This document shows, in pieces, positions 15,975 to 25,134 of a stretch of 41,744 nucleotides of DNA. The stretch's first letter is position 1. Every line of letters begins with the position of its first letter. A program made the position numbers and the translations under genes. The notes beneath the pieces were generated by a model that did no database searches, had not been told where the DNA came from, and saw only the letters and a program-made list of their open reading frames with translations. Origin of the DNA: CAZGDV01 sp964524995 (GTDB lineage: Bacteria > Chloroflexota > Dehalococcoidia > SZUA-161); NCBI GenBank assembly GCA_964524995.1, contig CAZGDV010000011.1, positions 1 through 41,744 on the forward strand, read 5' to 3'.

Positions 15975-16931
15975 TCAGAACATTTCCTGTATTGGCTTGG
16001 GTTTGAGGTCCTCGTTGTCGGTAGGTTCCATCGCAAGTATGAGGAGCATCTCAAGGACCTTTCGGTCTGTGCCGTCCGGCAAAGTGACAAACCTCATGCG
16101 GCTCCAGCTCTTCCACCATCTCTTCATCTTGTGCGGCGATCGCTGATCGTGCAGCCTACTCTTGATGCGACGCCCCGTTTGACCAACGTAGATACTCTGA
16201 TTCCGATCCCGCATGTACACGTAGACCGAACCCTCCCCGGTATCTGGGATTTGCGCCCTAGCCTCAAACTCGCTTCTGGTATGCGTACGACGTGATGAGG
16301 TTTCAAACCACTTCTTCGCATCGGTGACCGCTTGCTTGAGTGAACACCTCAACGCATGAGTCAAGTCGCCAGAGTCCGTAGCCTTGTATCGAGATAGGAC
16401 TTCATCCGCGTAGCTCCTGCATCGCTTCGTCAGCGGGATGAGAACCGTATCGATCGAGAGCGGGAAGCTCGCTGCCTTGTCAGCACCGACGACGGCGAGG
16501 TTGTAGTGGGCACGGATCTTATCGTAGAGCTTTCGATGTTCACTCTTCTCTCGATCATAATGTCCATCGGTATGAGCGAAAACCCCGCGGAGGCGCCGAA
16601 GGATATCAATGTCCTTGTGGCCGTCTACAGCCTGGTCAATACGACCCTGCCCCCGAGAGGGGATTACACCGTTGGCTTCGAGGAGAGCGCAAAGGCGAAT
16701 GATGTAATTCTGATTCACCCAATGACCGATCCCATTCACCTTACTGATGGACTTCCGGGCGAGTCCATCCGGGAAGTGGAATCTTACGTCAAGACCTTTC
16801 GCCCGGTACAGAGGAGCTGTTCGAACAGTCTTCTTGCCGAGCATGTCACTTCCCATGTATGGGAACACAGCCCGGACAGACATCAAGGATTCCATCTGCG
16901 CATCTATCTCTTGGGCGAGTCCATTGCGCAT
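15975..16931 (-). CDS. HEPN-like/GIY-YIG nuclease fusion protein
   Basis: A 318-residue protein. The C-terminal third is a GIY-YIG nuclease: SVYVY (235-239), IYVGQT (247-252), following basic residues GRRIKSRL and the metal-binding glutamate E294 in KVLEMLLI. The N-terminal half is helical and contains RGVFAH (R115-H120), an RxxxxH motif compatible with a HEPN RNase-like domain. ATG 16931 has GGAG six bases upstream. It lies 63 bases after the helicase gene on the same strand and is probably the last gene of that operon. Such a fusion could cut both DNA and RNA; only the nuclease half is firmly recognised. Confidence 0.8.
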   Translation of the reverse strand: MRNGLAQEIDAQMESLMSVRAVFPYMGSDMLGKKTVRTAPLYRAKGLDVRFHFPDGLARKSISKVNGIGHWVNQNYIIRLCALLEANGVIPSRGQGRIDQAVDGHKDIDILRRLRGVFAHTDGHYDREKSEHRKLYDKIRAHYNLAVVGADKAASFPLSIDTVLIPLTKRCRSYADEVLSRYKATDSGDLTHALRCSLKQAVTDAKKWFETSSRRTHTRSEFEARAQIPDTGEGSVYVYMRDRNQSIYVGQTGRRIKSRLHDQRSPHKMKRWWKSWSRMRFVTLPDGTDRKVLEMLLILAMEPTDNEDLKPKPIQEMF

Positions 16932-16994
16932 TGACCTCTCCTTGGTTCACGTTCCATTTCGGTATTGAAGCAGATCTGGCGGCCCGGGCACTTC

Positions 16995-19900
16995 TCATAG
17001 AATGACTTCGCGAATCAGTTTCTCAATCTCCGCCGAGGATATGCCTCCCGCCTCGCTATCCTCCGTGACAATGAGAATGCCTTCCTGTCCTTCTCCCTCC
17101 TGGTAAGGGAGGATACCACTCTTCCTGTACCACCCCAGCTTCTTCTCCCATCGGGCACGGTACTCAGGGTTGTACATCATCCCGCAGTGCTCCCAGATGA
17201 ACCTTTGCCCGGTTTCCTCGTCCTCGATCGTGAAGTCCGGGTACTTCGTGACTCCCTTGATTTCGAGAGGCTTCTCGTAGATGTAATCAATGTCCAGGTC
17301 GGCCAGTCTGTCTGCGATGATGACCTCCGACTTTGACCTGACCATTTCGTTCTTGCGCGTTCTATGGATGAGACGATCCTCATAGAACCGATCTGATACC
17401 TCGACAACTCGGGGAGCCCAGAAGAGATTCGTTAGTCGGGTTGCGATCTCGGACCAGTTGTCCGAGGTGTACTGTTTGAGAGACATCGGATTGCCCTGGG
17501 TCAGGACAACTACCCTGTTCCGCTGGCGAGTGAGGGCTGTGTACAGGAGCTCCCTTCGAATCAGTCGTCCTTGTTCTGGGATGATCAATATCACGAGGTC
17601 GAATTCGCTTCCCTGCGCCTTGTGAATGGTGAGCGCATACGCTAACTCTAACTTCGGCTGGGCCTCATCACCGAAATCCCAGTCCCCGAAATCATATGAG
17701 TAGCCTGGTTGCGATGAGAACTCGACCCTGAGCACCCAGGGAGGTCCCTTTATGTTCTTTGTCTTGAGCTGCCCCGTCGCGATTCCGATCTCACCATTCG
17801 CGATGTACCGAGCGGCTTCCTCCTTTGGCCAGACTCTGTTCCTTACATGATTCACTAGGTTGATCACCTTGTCGCCGTAGACGATCTCCTCCGCGCCCAT
17901 CGGTTTCGGGATCCTGCGGTATCTGGTGGTCGCCAGTTCCATCATTCGAGATCGAAAGCGCTCGTGGATCATCCGGTTCATCTCGGACACCCCGTGCCCA
18001 CGGCCTCTGTTTGGACTCAGGATCTGCCAAGCCTCCGCGAAGGGAGAGCAGCCTCGGTTGAAGTACGAGTAGTCGCCCTGGACTACTCCACCCAGGGCCT
18101 TGTCAAAGCCCTTGAGATCGTCTGGCCCAAGAAGTTCAAGCTCCCCGATCAACACTTGGATGACCTTCTCATGAAGATCCTCGTGAGACTGCCATTCTAC
18201 GAAGGTCACGTGTTCGGAGCCCTCTGTTTTGACGACTCGCTCAAAGACGTCGTCCGCCCCCGGCGTGAGCTCCGACCCACTAAACCACTCAGCCAGCTGC
18301 AAGTCTTCCCTGACTGCTCCAGCCTGCCGTCTCCGAACCGTCAGCTCGGCGTATCCTCCGGACACCCTTGGAAACATCGTATCGAGATTCTCAGGAGCCA
18401 GGTGGTGCACGATATCCACGAAGGGCCGGCCCGCTCCGATCGGCGGTAGCTGCCGAGGGTCACCCACGAGAATCAGGCGCTTCACGCCCTTGAGCGTTTC
18501 CAGTACCGCTCCCAGCATCTCCTCGGTAAGCATCGAAGCCTCGTCGATGACCACCGTCTCCGCTCCAACATCGTCTACGGCTCGATCACTCAGATGGTAT
18601 ACTCCCGTGTCACAGTCGTATCTCCCCTTTGGTGTCAAGTACTGGGCGACAGTGAAACCCCGGACGCTGAGGTTCTTCTCCTTGGCAACCTGCTCCATGC
18701 GCACTCTGGCTTTCCCTGTCGGGGCTAGGAGCAATACTCCACCGGCGGCGATATCCTCCTGGCTACAGAGGAGTGTCAACAGTGTCGTCTTGCCTGTCCC
18801 GGCGGCGCCGTTCAGTACTGAGAAGCGGGACTCCGCCATCTCCATCAGCGCGGCGGCCTTCTCCTCCCGTGCACTCTCCTCCTGCTCGGCATCCACTGGA
18901 CTGGGATCGCCCAGATGTTCATCCAGGAGAGCCCTCCAGTCTTGGGAAACTTGGAGACGCTTGCCCTTGAGTCTCCGTTCCACGACTCGACGGATCTTGT
19001 CCCCGACATCGGCCAGTCGAGAGAGCTGGTACGCTTTGGTCTCATCTTCGAGACCCACCTCGAGGATCTCCGGACCGAAGTCATCCTCCGCCACGGCCAT
19101 CAGGTCCCCGGTGACCGGACAATCTGGTTGGAGATCAAGATCCCTGATTCTCCGGACCACGTCGTCAGCGGCTGCGAGTGTGTGGCCCGAACCGGTCGCT
19201 TCTTCCAGCACCTGGACTGTCAATGCTCTGATGCGCCTGGCATCCGTCCCTCCATCCAGGGCCGATGGCTCGGGTAGTGGATGCTGGTCCTGCACCACCT
19301 TGTCGGGGAAGGCTCCACGGTCCACCGTCCACACGCTTACCGGTTCCCTCAGTCTCTGCCGCGTTGCCTCAAAGATGTGGTACGGGTTGGAGAGGATCTC
19401 GGAATCTTCAATCTTGATGCCGGCCTCGGATCGTTCTTCTTGCACGTACAGCACTGTTGCCTGGTCGGGGGTGAGTTCGAACCGACTGAGGAGCTTGAGC
19501 AGAGCCCTCCGTTCATCGGGGAGCTTCTTCCAAGCCTGTCGGAGCGTCCCTGAGATCTCCCGCGCTCCTTCGGGGGAGAGGTGGGCCTTGGGATCCTCGA
19601 AGATTCCATCTACATAGGGCCAGGGATCCTCGTTAGGCTCGAGTCGCGCTTCTATTTCCCTTGCCACGAACGTACCGTAGTCCACTCCGTACGCGCATAG
19701 AGCAGCACCCAACCCCGGACACGGTCCTCGCATCTTCCAGAGTTCGCTTAGCTGCGCGTCGATCCACTTCAGGCAGCGGCTCCAGGGAGCCGGCAAGTAG
19801 TGTTCTGCACGTCGGATGGATCCCGCACACGCGAGAAGAGCTCCTATGGCACCGTCGTGGGACACGTGCTCGGACGCGTAGGAAAACTCCCCGAATCTGT

Positions 19901-20708
19901 CGCCAGGTGCGAAAGCTACAATGTCTGACGGGTCGAACTCAGGGTCCTCCAATGAGTACTCGATGGCCGCGTGATAGGGCAGGAGGAATCCGTCAGTGAA
20001 CTCCGGTCGGATAGAGTGCTGGACCATCCGCTCCCACAGCATGGCACGAACCGGACCTTCTTCTTCGTACTTGTACTCGATTCCTTTACCGATGTTCAGG
20101 ACTCGGCCGACACCGATCAGGACCCGCTTCGGATCTTCGACGAAAGGCACCTCCTTAGCGTAGAAGAAGCACAGGGATTTCTCCCGAACGATGTGGTCGA
20201 AGAAACAATCTAGTAGAGCCCTCTGATTCTCCAGCCGCTGTACCCATGTGGTCTTGAAACCGAGATCCGGTTCCCGCTCCGGATCCACATCGATCTCAAA
20301 TTCATGGCCAAACTCCTCCATGGTCTTACTGAACATCCACCTGAAAGGCACCGCGGGTGCCGAGAACGGGGGGAAGCGCAGCTGAGTCTCGCCGAAGTGC
20401 CCATGCGTCTTGGGACAAGTGTTCTTGTATGGATGGGTCTTGGTTCTCGTGTAGCTGCAATCGGCCATGAACGTCCCACGTTCATCAACACAACATGGCC
20501 ATCGCGATTCTGCCAGATCCTTCAGCTGTCGCCCCGCTACCGCGGCCTCTGCCTCGTCGTCTCGGGTCTTCGAGATCCTCTCCAGTCTCAGGCAGGCTCC
20601 ATTGAGCTTCGGGGCCTTACATACGGTTCCGTTCCATCCGTTGTCATGCCAGGGGACACGGATGGAGAGGTGGCGTAGCGGCCGCAATTCCTTTTGCGAG
20701 TAACCCAT
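16995..20708 (-). CDS. RecD-like superfamily 1 helicase with C-terminal PD-(D/E)XK domain
   Basis: A 1237-residue protein. About 600 residues precede the helicase core and are not recognised. The core has GAAGTGKT (Walker A, about 634-641), VIDEAS, LVGDPRQLPP, LSPNRG, and YALTIHKAQGSEFD with YTALTRQR near the end, the RecD2/TraI-like set. The last 120 residues contain SKSEVIIA, YPDFTI (about 1155) and FIWEHCGM, which look like the D...E of a restriction-type nuclease fold. ATG 20708 has GGAGG five bases upstream; the frame open to 20774 is not needed. It probably unwinds and degrades invading DNA as the main effector of this operon. It is far longer than stand-alone RecD2 (about 720-850 residues). 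Confidence 0.88.
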   Translation of the reverse strand: MGYSQKELRPLRHLSIRVPWHDNGWNGTVCKAPKLNGACLRLERISKTRDDEAEAAVAGRQLKDLAESRWPCCVDERGTFMADCSYTRTKTHPYKNTCPKTHGHFGETQLRFPPFSAPAVPFRWMFSKTMEEFGHEFEIDVDPEREPDLGFKTTWVQRLENQRALLDCFFDHIVREKSLCFFYAKEVPFVEDPKRVLIGVGRVLNIGKGIEYKYEEEGPVRAMLWERMVQHSIRPEFTDGFLLPYHAAIEYSLEDPEFDPSDIVAFAPGDRFGEFSYASEHVSHDGAIGALLACAGSIRRAEHYLPAPWSRCLKWIDAQLSELWKMRGPCPGLGAALCAYGVDYGTFVAREIEARLEPNEDPWPYVDGIFEDPKAHLSPEGAREISGTLRQAWKKLPDERRALLKLLSRFELTPDQATVLYVQEERSEAGIKIEDSEILSNPYHIFEATRQRLREPVSVWTVDRGAFPDKVVQDQHPLPEPSALDGGTDARRIRALTVQVLEEATGSGHTLAAADDVVRRIRDLDLQPDCPVTGDLMAVAEDDFGPEILEVGLEDETKAYQLSRLADVGDKIRRVVERRLKGKRLQVSQDWRALLDEHLGDPSPVDAEQEESAREEKAAALMEMAESRFSVLNGAAGTGKTTLLTLLCSQEDIAAGGVLLLAPTGKARVRMEQVAKEKNLSVRGFTVAQYLTPKGRYDCDTGVYHLSDRAVDDVGAETVVIDEASMLTEEMLGAVLETLKGVKRLILVGDPRQLPPIGAGRPFVDIVHHLAPENLDTMFPRVSGGYAELTVRRRQAGAVREDLQLAEWFSGSELTPGADDVFERVVKTEGSEHVTFVEWQSHEDLHEKVIQVLIGELELLGPDDLKGFDKALGGVVQGDYSYFNRGCSPFAEAWQILSPNRGRGHGVSEMNRMIHERFRSRMMELATTRYRRIPKPMGAEEIVYGDKVINLVNHVRNRVWPKEEAARYIANGEIGIATGQLKTKNIKGPPWVLRVEFSSQPGYSYDFGDWDFGDEAQPKLELAYALTIHKAQGSEFDLVILIIPEQGRLIRRELLYTALTRQRNRVVVLTQGNPMSLKQYTSDNWSEIATRLTNLFWAPRVVEVSDRFYEDRLIHRTRKNEMVRSKSEVIIADRLADLDIDYIYEKPLEIKGVTKYPDFTIEDEETGQRFIWEHCGMMYNPEYRARWEKKLGWYRKSGILPYQEGEGQEGILIVTEDSEAGGISSAEIEKLIREVIL

Positions 20709-20782
20709 TGAGCCCTCCCGTTTCTTCTGCGGCACTCTCGAGGTGGATGAACTCGAATCAAGAAACCTGCTCAACGCATATG

Positions 20783-20905
20783 TCAGATAACCTTGTGCCC
20801 TTCATCCGCAAGTAGCGTGTCGAAGTAGAACTTGTCCAGCAGAGCCTCGTTCTCTCCGATCTTCTCCAGGCGGTGTTTGAAGATTCTCATAGTCTGGATT
20901 CGCAT
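20783..20905 (-). CDS. 40-residue hypothetical protein
   Basis: ATG 20905 is preceded by GGAGG at five bases, and the frame runs MRIQTMRIFKHRLEKIGEN to KVI and a stop, ending 74 bases before the helicase start. The peptide is charged and helical (KHRLEKIGENEALLDKFYF). It could be a small partner of the helicase, or the end of a gene now broken upstream. No family recognised. Confidence 0.45.
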   Translation of the reverse strand: MRIQTMRIFKHRLEKIGENEALLDKFYFDTLLADEGHKVI

Positions 20906-20971
20906 CTCAGCCTCCGGCGCGTGGACGCTGCATCGAAGGTCGAAGATCACCGGCAGCCGAAGAAGGAACTC

Positions 20972-21124
20972 TTATTTCTCAGACGGACCTCGGAGGCCAT
21001 TGTAGATCGCCGTGAGCCTCGTGTTCCGCTCTGTCTTGTTCCCTCGACACTCGGCCTCGATACGCCAGAGGGTCTCGACTGAGTAGTCACTTCCTTCGTC
21101 TTCGATGGATCGGCGTTGGGTCAT
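20972..21124 (-). CDS. 50-residue hypothetical protein
   Basis: ATG 21124 lies inside the last codons of the DUF6308-like gene (38-base overlap). The frame encodes MTQRRSIEDEGSDYSVETL...NKTERNTRLTAIYNGLRG before TAA. The N-terminal part is acidic and the C-terminal part basic. GGGAG lies ten bases upstream. Together with the next tiny ORF it fills the space between two larger genes and may be a remnant of one gene split by a frameshift. Confidence 0.35.
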   Translation of the reverse strand: MTQRRSIEDEGSDYSVETLWRIEAECRGNKTERNTRLTAIYNGLRGPSEK

Positions 21125-21887
21125 CTCTTCTCATCTCCCAGAGAATCATGTCCAGCGCTCTTACCTCGGACACTCCACCGAAACCGTGCTTGGCCAGCTG
21201 CTGCGAGTTATTCCGCAGCGGCTCCAGGTTGTGACACACATCGACGCGGATCTGGTCGAAAATGGCCAGCCAACTGCCACAGCTTGCCTTTGCAGCCGGA
21301 TTATTGTGCACGGCTACTACTCGGCTGGGCATGTAGAACCCGATCGTGCATTTCCGGTCCACTACCGGAATGAGGTTCGGCCTCTTCTTGTGGAGAGTCT
21401 TCGAGAATCTGGAAAAGGAGAACTTGTCGAATGTCATGGCTTCCCAAAGGTCTCCCACGGCCTTTCTTAGATTGGTGCCCGGCTGAGCTTCCGCTATGTG
21501 CGCGTCGGCAGGGATCTTGCGCAAGACAGCGTTGATCTTGTCTCGGCGTTCCATCACGTCCCGGATCTGTCCGCGGGTGATACCCGAGACCAGCACCAGA
21601 GAGAGGATGAGGTCGTAGGGTCTGATCTGTGCGTCCACTCGACCACGAGCCCAATCGTAGTCGACGAAGCACTCGTTATCATTCTCACAGTAGCGGAGGG
21701 CGAGTTTCTCCGCGTGTGGAATTGTCCACCTCGGCGTGCCATCTAAATGGATTAGTTGGATGTCCACGTGAAATGCCTCCGGAACCGTTGGATCCAGGTT
21801 ACTGGGTCCGTCAACAGTTGCCTTGCCGCTCGAGGTAGTCTGGACAGTCTGCTTCCCCCAGGATTGTGATACTCCAAACCTGACCAT
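21087..21887 (-). CDS. DUF6308-like protein
   Basis: A 266-residue protein. The middle resembles the DUF6308 family: DLILSLVLVSGITRGQI, AVLRKIPADAHIAEA, then FSRFSKTLHKKRPNLIPVVD followed by a conserved basic segment. The LHKKRP-LIPVxD pattern is the best landmark. The family has no assigned activity that I know of; the helical layout suggests nucleic-acid binding. It is the first gene of the operon that continues with the RecD-like helicase and the GIY-YIG fusion. ATG 21887 has only a weak AAGAG upstream. Confidence 0.55.
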   Translation of the reverse strand: MVRFGVSQSWGKQTVQTTSSGKATVDGPSNLDPTVPEAFHVDIQLIHLDGTPRWTIPHAEKLALRYCENDNECFVDYDWARGRVDAQIRPYDLILSLVLVSGITRGQIRDVMERRDKINAVLRKIPADAHIAEAQPGTNLRKAVGDLWEAMTFDKFSFSRFSKTLHKKRPNLIPVVDRKCTIGFYMPSRVVAVHNNPAAKASCGSWLAIFDQIRVDVCHNLEPLRNNSQQLAKHGFGGVSEVRALDMILWEMRRDDPTPIHRRRRK

Positions 21888-22189
21888 GCTAGCTCTTTCT
21901 TCACTTCAGTAGTCAACTTCCGGGGAGGTTGTGGGCCGTCCTTGGGGGTCCTCGCCAAATCGGCCGTTGACTTGGAACCCCATCTGTGGGATAACCATTC
22001 TCACAAATGAATACTGCTGGCAGTACTGTCGACCGTGGTACTGTCGAGGATCGGGCTGGGTGGTGAGGTGAGGCAAGGCTTGGCAACGCGAGGCACGGTC
22101 AGATGGTGGAGTACGCCGTCTGCGTGCCTCTTTTCGCGGGCGGTACTGATTCTACGCCCGCCTGCGGGCAAGATTTGGGAGGTGCTCGA
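21888..22189. other. intergenic region with direct repeats
   Basis: About 300 bases between divergent genes. TACTGTCGA occurs at 22024-22032 and 22039-22047 (15-base period), preceded by the inverted pair TACTG-CTGG-CAGTA. Further in, GCGGGCG and CGCCCGC form a stem just before the 98-residue gene. These look like control sites; no promoter is certain. Confidence 0.45.
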
Positions 22190-22486
22190 ATGAGAGCAAC
22201 GGTCTATCAGAGCAAGATGGTCGATGGTACGATCGTTTTGACGGACGATCACTCGGCCGACGTAGAAGTGGTCCTTCTGTTCACCGGTGATGGTTTCAAG
22301 GGCGAGGAGGCGTTCGGGAAACCCTACGGACCCGATGATTACCTGCCAATGATGAATCGGAAGGGCAAGGATTTCATCGAGGACTACCTCGAGGGCTTCC
22401 GCGATCCGCCGGGTGGCCAGTGGACACGTCAAACCCGAGAAGCCGTCGAGCTGGCGGAGGGTTTCCTGGGAGTCGAGCGAACGTAG
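22190..22486 (+). CDS. 98-residue protein of unknown function
   Basis: ATG 22190 is preceded by GGGAGG at seven bases, strong support for this start. The acidic protein begins MRATVYQSKMVDGTIVLTDD, a strand-rich pattern loosely like short antitoxin N-termini. A helical C-terminus ends REAVELAEGFLGVERT. It has no partner toxin beside it and is followed by a terminator-like hairpin, so it is probably a single-gene unit. Family not recognised. Confidence 0.65.
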   Translation: MRATVYQSKMVDGTIVLTDDHSADVEVVLLFTGDGFKGEEAFGKPYGPDDYLPMMNRKGKDFIEDYLEGFRDPPGGQWTRQTREAVELAEGFLGVERT

Positions 22487-22517
22487 CATCCAGTCTGAGA
22501 TCACAGTGAAACTGGAG

Positions 22518-22543
22518 GGGGACTCCGTCCGCGGAGTCCCCCC
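22518..22543. terminator. hairpin after the 98-residue gene
   Basis: GGGGGACTCCG and CGGAGTCCCCC form an 11-bp perfect stem around a TCCG loop, starting 31 bases after the stop codon. The following sequence (CGTTGTCATT) has few T residues, so termination efficiency is uncertain. Confidence 0.6.
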
Positions 22544-22703
22544 GTTGTCATTACGGAGGGTAGCTGGCTGCCCATCATATATCACCGACGTTCCCTGTTG
22601 CCTGCAGGCATTGTCGTAATGGAGGGCAAACGAGTACGATTGGCTGTTGTTTGGCTCACTCGACCATGCGAGGCAACAACCGGCTCACAGTCTGCGCATG
22701 GTA

Positions 22704-24371
22704 TCAGTCAACACTGAAGATCCAGATCTGGGGTGCAAGTTCAGCAAGTTTGTGTTGTCTGGCCTCCACGTCATCTGGCCCCCAGGCCTCCAGAGCTGCT
22801 AGCTCCTCGGTCAGCAGAAGATCCGACTTCTCGTACACTGGCTTCTTCTTGTCGAATGGGGCATTTCGCAGGGACTCATTCAGTCGCTTGGCAAGAAGCG
22901 TCAGATTGCCGATCCGATTCACCATCTGGCCGTGGTTCTCCCAGCGGTGGGCAGCCTCTGGGGTCCTGGGGTAGATGTGTTCGACATGCACTCGAGTGGG
23001 TCCGGCAACTTTCACCTCACCTGTGTCTCGTTTCCAGTGCTCGATCTCCTTGAGAAGATAGCGAGCAGTCGCCTGACGGGAAATGGCGGCCGACTGAAAC
23101 GACCGCGTGAAGTCCTCATCGTTCGGAGCAAACTCCCGAAGGCGCTCAACTGCTTGCTCGATCTTGCTGCCTCCTCGCAAGTCCCTGGCTATTCCGAACA
23201 CACACGACTCCAAGCGACTGTTCTCAAGCTTGCCAATGACGTTGTGTCGGATGTACGTCACCAAGAGAGCCTTGAGAAGGCCCAAGAACTTCACACCATC
23301 AGGGTGATCCCACCCGCTGAGGATTGCGGGGTAGAGCACATGAGCATTAAGCCCAACGATGTCTTGAAGCACCTGCTGGCACTCATCGTTGACATGTTGG
23401 CCAGCTAGAATATCCCTGTAGGTGGAAGCCGAATCGCGAAGGCGCCTGGAGAAACCGAGGCTGTCCTCCTCCTTCTCTAGAATTGAGGCCTTGATCTCTC
23501 TATAGAGCGATCGGGTCTTGACGTCTCCTTCGTGGGAAATCCAATAATGCCTCAGGAAAGCCTTGACCTTAGTGTCACCTCCGATTTCGAGGATCTCCCC
23601 CCACAACGAGACGATGTCATCCCGTTGGTCCTCTCTCGCTCGACGAAGGAGGAGGTTCCTGAGGAGATCTGGTGTGGACAGACCAATGCCACGATCATTG
23701 AGAGTCTCGAACACATTAGCAGCATTGTCTTCATCGTTGGTCTTCACTGCAACGACCGAGACGTGGTTGGTTATGAGTGTCAGGATTCGGAGCGCCCAAT
23801 TGTGGGCGTCGCCCGGCGCAGCCGCCGACTCGAATTCTCGTGAGAATTTCCCATTAAAGAACTCACGTGCGGTACGGATCAAACGGTGGGAATCTAGTGT
23901 CGGAGTAGGGGGAACGTAGCTGCCATCACGAGACTCCAAGACCTCGCGCTGGAAGAAGTCACGATCGTACTCATTCAGAGTGAGTTTGTAGGAAGTCCGA
24001 TTAGCTGCATCGTCGAAATCGGTCAGATACCTTGCAGAGACGCGGGTTGCGGCGTCGCGATTGAATTTTCCCAAGTAGTCCCGGATCACCGAAAGCAGCA
24101 CTGCGGAGGTTGCCAGTCTTTGTTGCCCATCTAGGAGGAGATGAGCCTGGCCGTCCTCGACAATGACCACCGAACCGAGGAAATACTCCTCTCCCTTGAG
24201 CGCGTCTCCCGAGTATTGCCTGTTGAAGCGTTGGAGATCTTCCCAGAAGGTTTCAACCACGGAAGTTGTCCAGCTGAAACTCCGCTGCCAGTCAGGCACC
24301 AAGATTGGGGGCATTGTCATTGAGAGCAGATTGCCCACGGTACTTCGTTCAGCTTGGTATCGCGTTGCCAC
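22704..24371 (-). CDS. GmrSD-type DUF262/DUF1524 (HNH) restriction protein
   Basis: A 555-residue protein. The DUF262 domain (about residues 5-230) has PDWQRSFSW and LLLDGQQRL, the ParB-like nucleotide-binding motif of GmrS. The C-terminal DUF1524 domain (about 460-530) has VEHIYPRTP, NRIGNLTLL and N...PFDKKKPVY, the His-Me nuclease region of GmrD. Such fused enzymes cut DNA carrying modified bases or other phage marks in an NTP-dependent way. GTG 24371 is preferred because GGAGG is eight bases upstream; ATG 24386 would add five residues. It is transcribed divergently from the next small nuclease gene. Confidence 0.94.
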   Translation of the reverse strand: MATRYQAERSTVGNLLSMTMPPILVPDWQRSFSWTTSVVETFWEDLQRFNRQYSGDALKGEEYFLGSVVIVEDGQAHLLLDGQQRLATSAVLLSVIRDYLGKFNRDAATRVSARYLTDFDDAANRTSYKLTLNEYDRDFFQREVLESRDGSYVPPTPTLDSHRLIRTAREFFNGKFSREFESAAAPGDAHNWALRILTLITNHVSVVAVKTNDEDNAANVFETLNDRGIGLSTPDLLRNLLLRRAREDQRDDIVSLWGEILEIGGDTKVKAFLRHYWISHEGDVKTRSLYREIKASILEKEEDSLGFSRRLRDSASTYRDILAGQHVNDECQQVLQDIVGLNAHVLYPAILSGWDHPDGVKFLGLLKALLVTYIRHNVIGKLENSRLESCVFGIARDLRGGSKIEQAVERLREFAPNDEDFTRSFQSAAISRQATARYLLKEIEHWKRDTGEVKVAGPTRVHVEHIYPRTPEAAHRWENHGQMVNRIGNLTLLAKRLNESLRNAPFDKKKPVYEKSDLLLTEELAALEAWGPDDVEARQHKLAELAPQIWIFSVD

Positions 24372-24386
24372 TGCCGGCACCTCCAT

Positions 24387-24681
24387 TCCTATGCTCCAAG
24401 ACTTCCCACCATCGACTCGGACTGAATCCGACGGTATGAGCTGGGTGCGAATCTGGGGACATGCTAGTCGCTCGATACCTACTCGGCAATCTCAGTAGTG
24501 TGGGTCAACTACCCACGTTGATTTCCGTTGTCTGACGCGTCAGATTTCAACGTCCCTCATTGTCCAACCTCACCAGGAGGAATGCAATAGCTGAATCGAG
24601 TGGTTGCGGTGCCATTGGGAAAGGACGTACGCTAGATTCTCCTCCAGCCGGTAGGCTTACGCCGAAATAGGGAGTTTCGGA
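24387..24681. promoter_or_regulatory. divergent control region with two palindromes
   Basis: Between the GmrSD-type gene (minus) and the small nuclease gene (plus) lie GTGGGT-CAACT-ACCCAC (24500-24516) and the perfect 14-bp palindrome TCTGACGCGTCAGA (24531-24544), the latter flanked by GTTG and CAAC. Such sites in a divergent gap suggest shared repression. At 24633-24651 is the first of two 19-base repeats that bracket the nuclease gene. Confidence 0.5.
24633..24651 (+). repeat. 19-base direct repeat, upstream copy
   Basis: TAGATTCTCCTCCAGCCGG here matches TAGATTCTCGTACAGCCGG at 25132-25150 with two differences. The copies are 499 bases apart and enclose just one gene, which suggests a small transferable cassette or a duplication at insertion. 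Confidence 0.5.
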
Positions 24682-25134
24682 ATGTCCATCGCAGTGAGGC
24701 CGATAGACCGGCAAATCCACGGTGCCCTCCTTGAGCATCTCCGCAGGGCTGATGTCACGCCCCGAGAATTCGAGGAGCTGTGCGAGCCGATAGTCCGGGA
24801 CATTCTGGAGAACGGCGAAGGGTTCACTGGTGTCGTGAAGGGTCCAGACTTCGTCGGCACGCCGTTCGACTTCTTCGGCTACCGAGACGGCGTGCCGCAC
24901 GTGATCGAGTTCAAAGGCTCGAGAAGGCACTGGAATGTGCCGGGCCGAGTCCAGCTGGAGCGGCTCCAGCGAATTCTGGAGGAGGTTCAGGATCTCTGTG
25001 CGGCGGTGTTCCAACTGAGAGCCGAAACGGCCGACTACCGGATCCGGTACGGTCGTAGCGTCACAGACCTTTTTCCGGGCGAGCAAGCTCCTATCGAGCC
25101 GGTCGTGGAGTGGCTCAGGAGCCGACTACGGTAG
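24682..25134 (+). CDS. small PD-(D/E)XK nuclease-like protein
   Basis: A 150-residue protein with a restriction-endonuclease-type site: D63 in GTPFDFFGYRDG followed by E76-F-K78 in HVIEFKGS, all on the predicted beta-hairpin. ATG 24682 has GGGAG seven bases upstream. The N-terminal third is helical. It has no partner methyltransferase beside it, so it may be a nicking or repair-type enzyme or act with the GmrSD-type neighbour. An opposite-strand frame of similar length here lacks any motif and is a shadow. Confidence 0.7.
   Translation: MSIAVRPIDRQIHGALLEHLRRADVTPREFEELCEPIVRDILENGEGFTGVVKGPDFVGTPFDFFGYRDGVPHVIEFKGSRRHWNVPGRVQLERLQRILEEVQDLCAAVFQLRAETADYRIRYGRSVTDLFPGEQAPIEPVVEWLRSRLR

Noticed and set aside
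18229..19617. 462-codon plus-strand frame inside the helicase gene
   Set aside because: Antisense shadow of the RecD-like helicase, composed mainly of S, R, T and P.
24547..25086. 179-codon minus-strand gene opposite the small nuclease
   Set aside because: No motif and no ribosome site, whereas the plus-strand frame has a D...ExK site and a Shine-Dalgarno.
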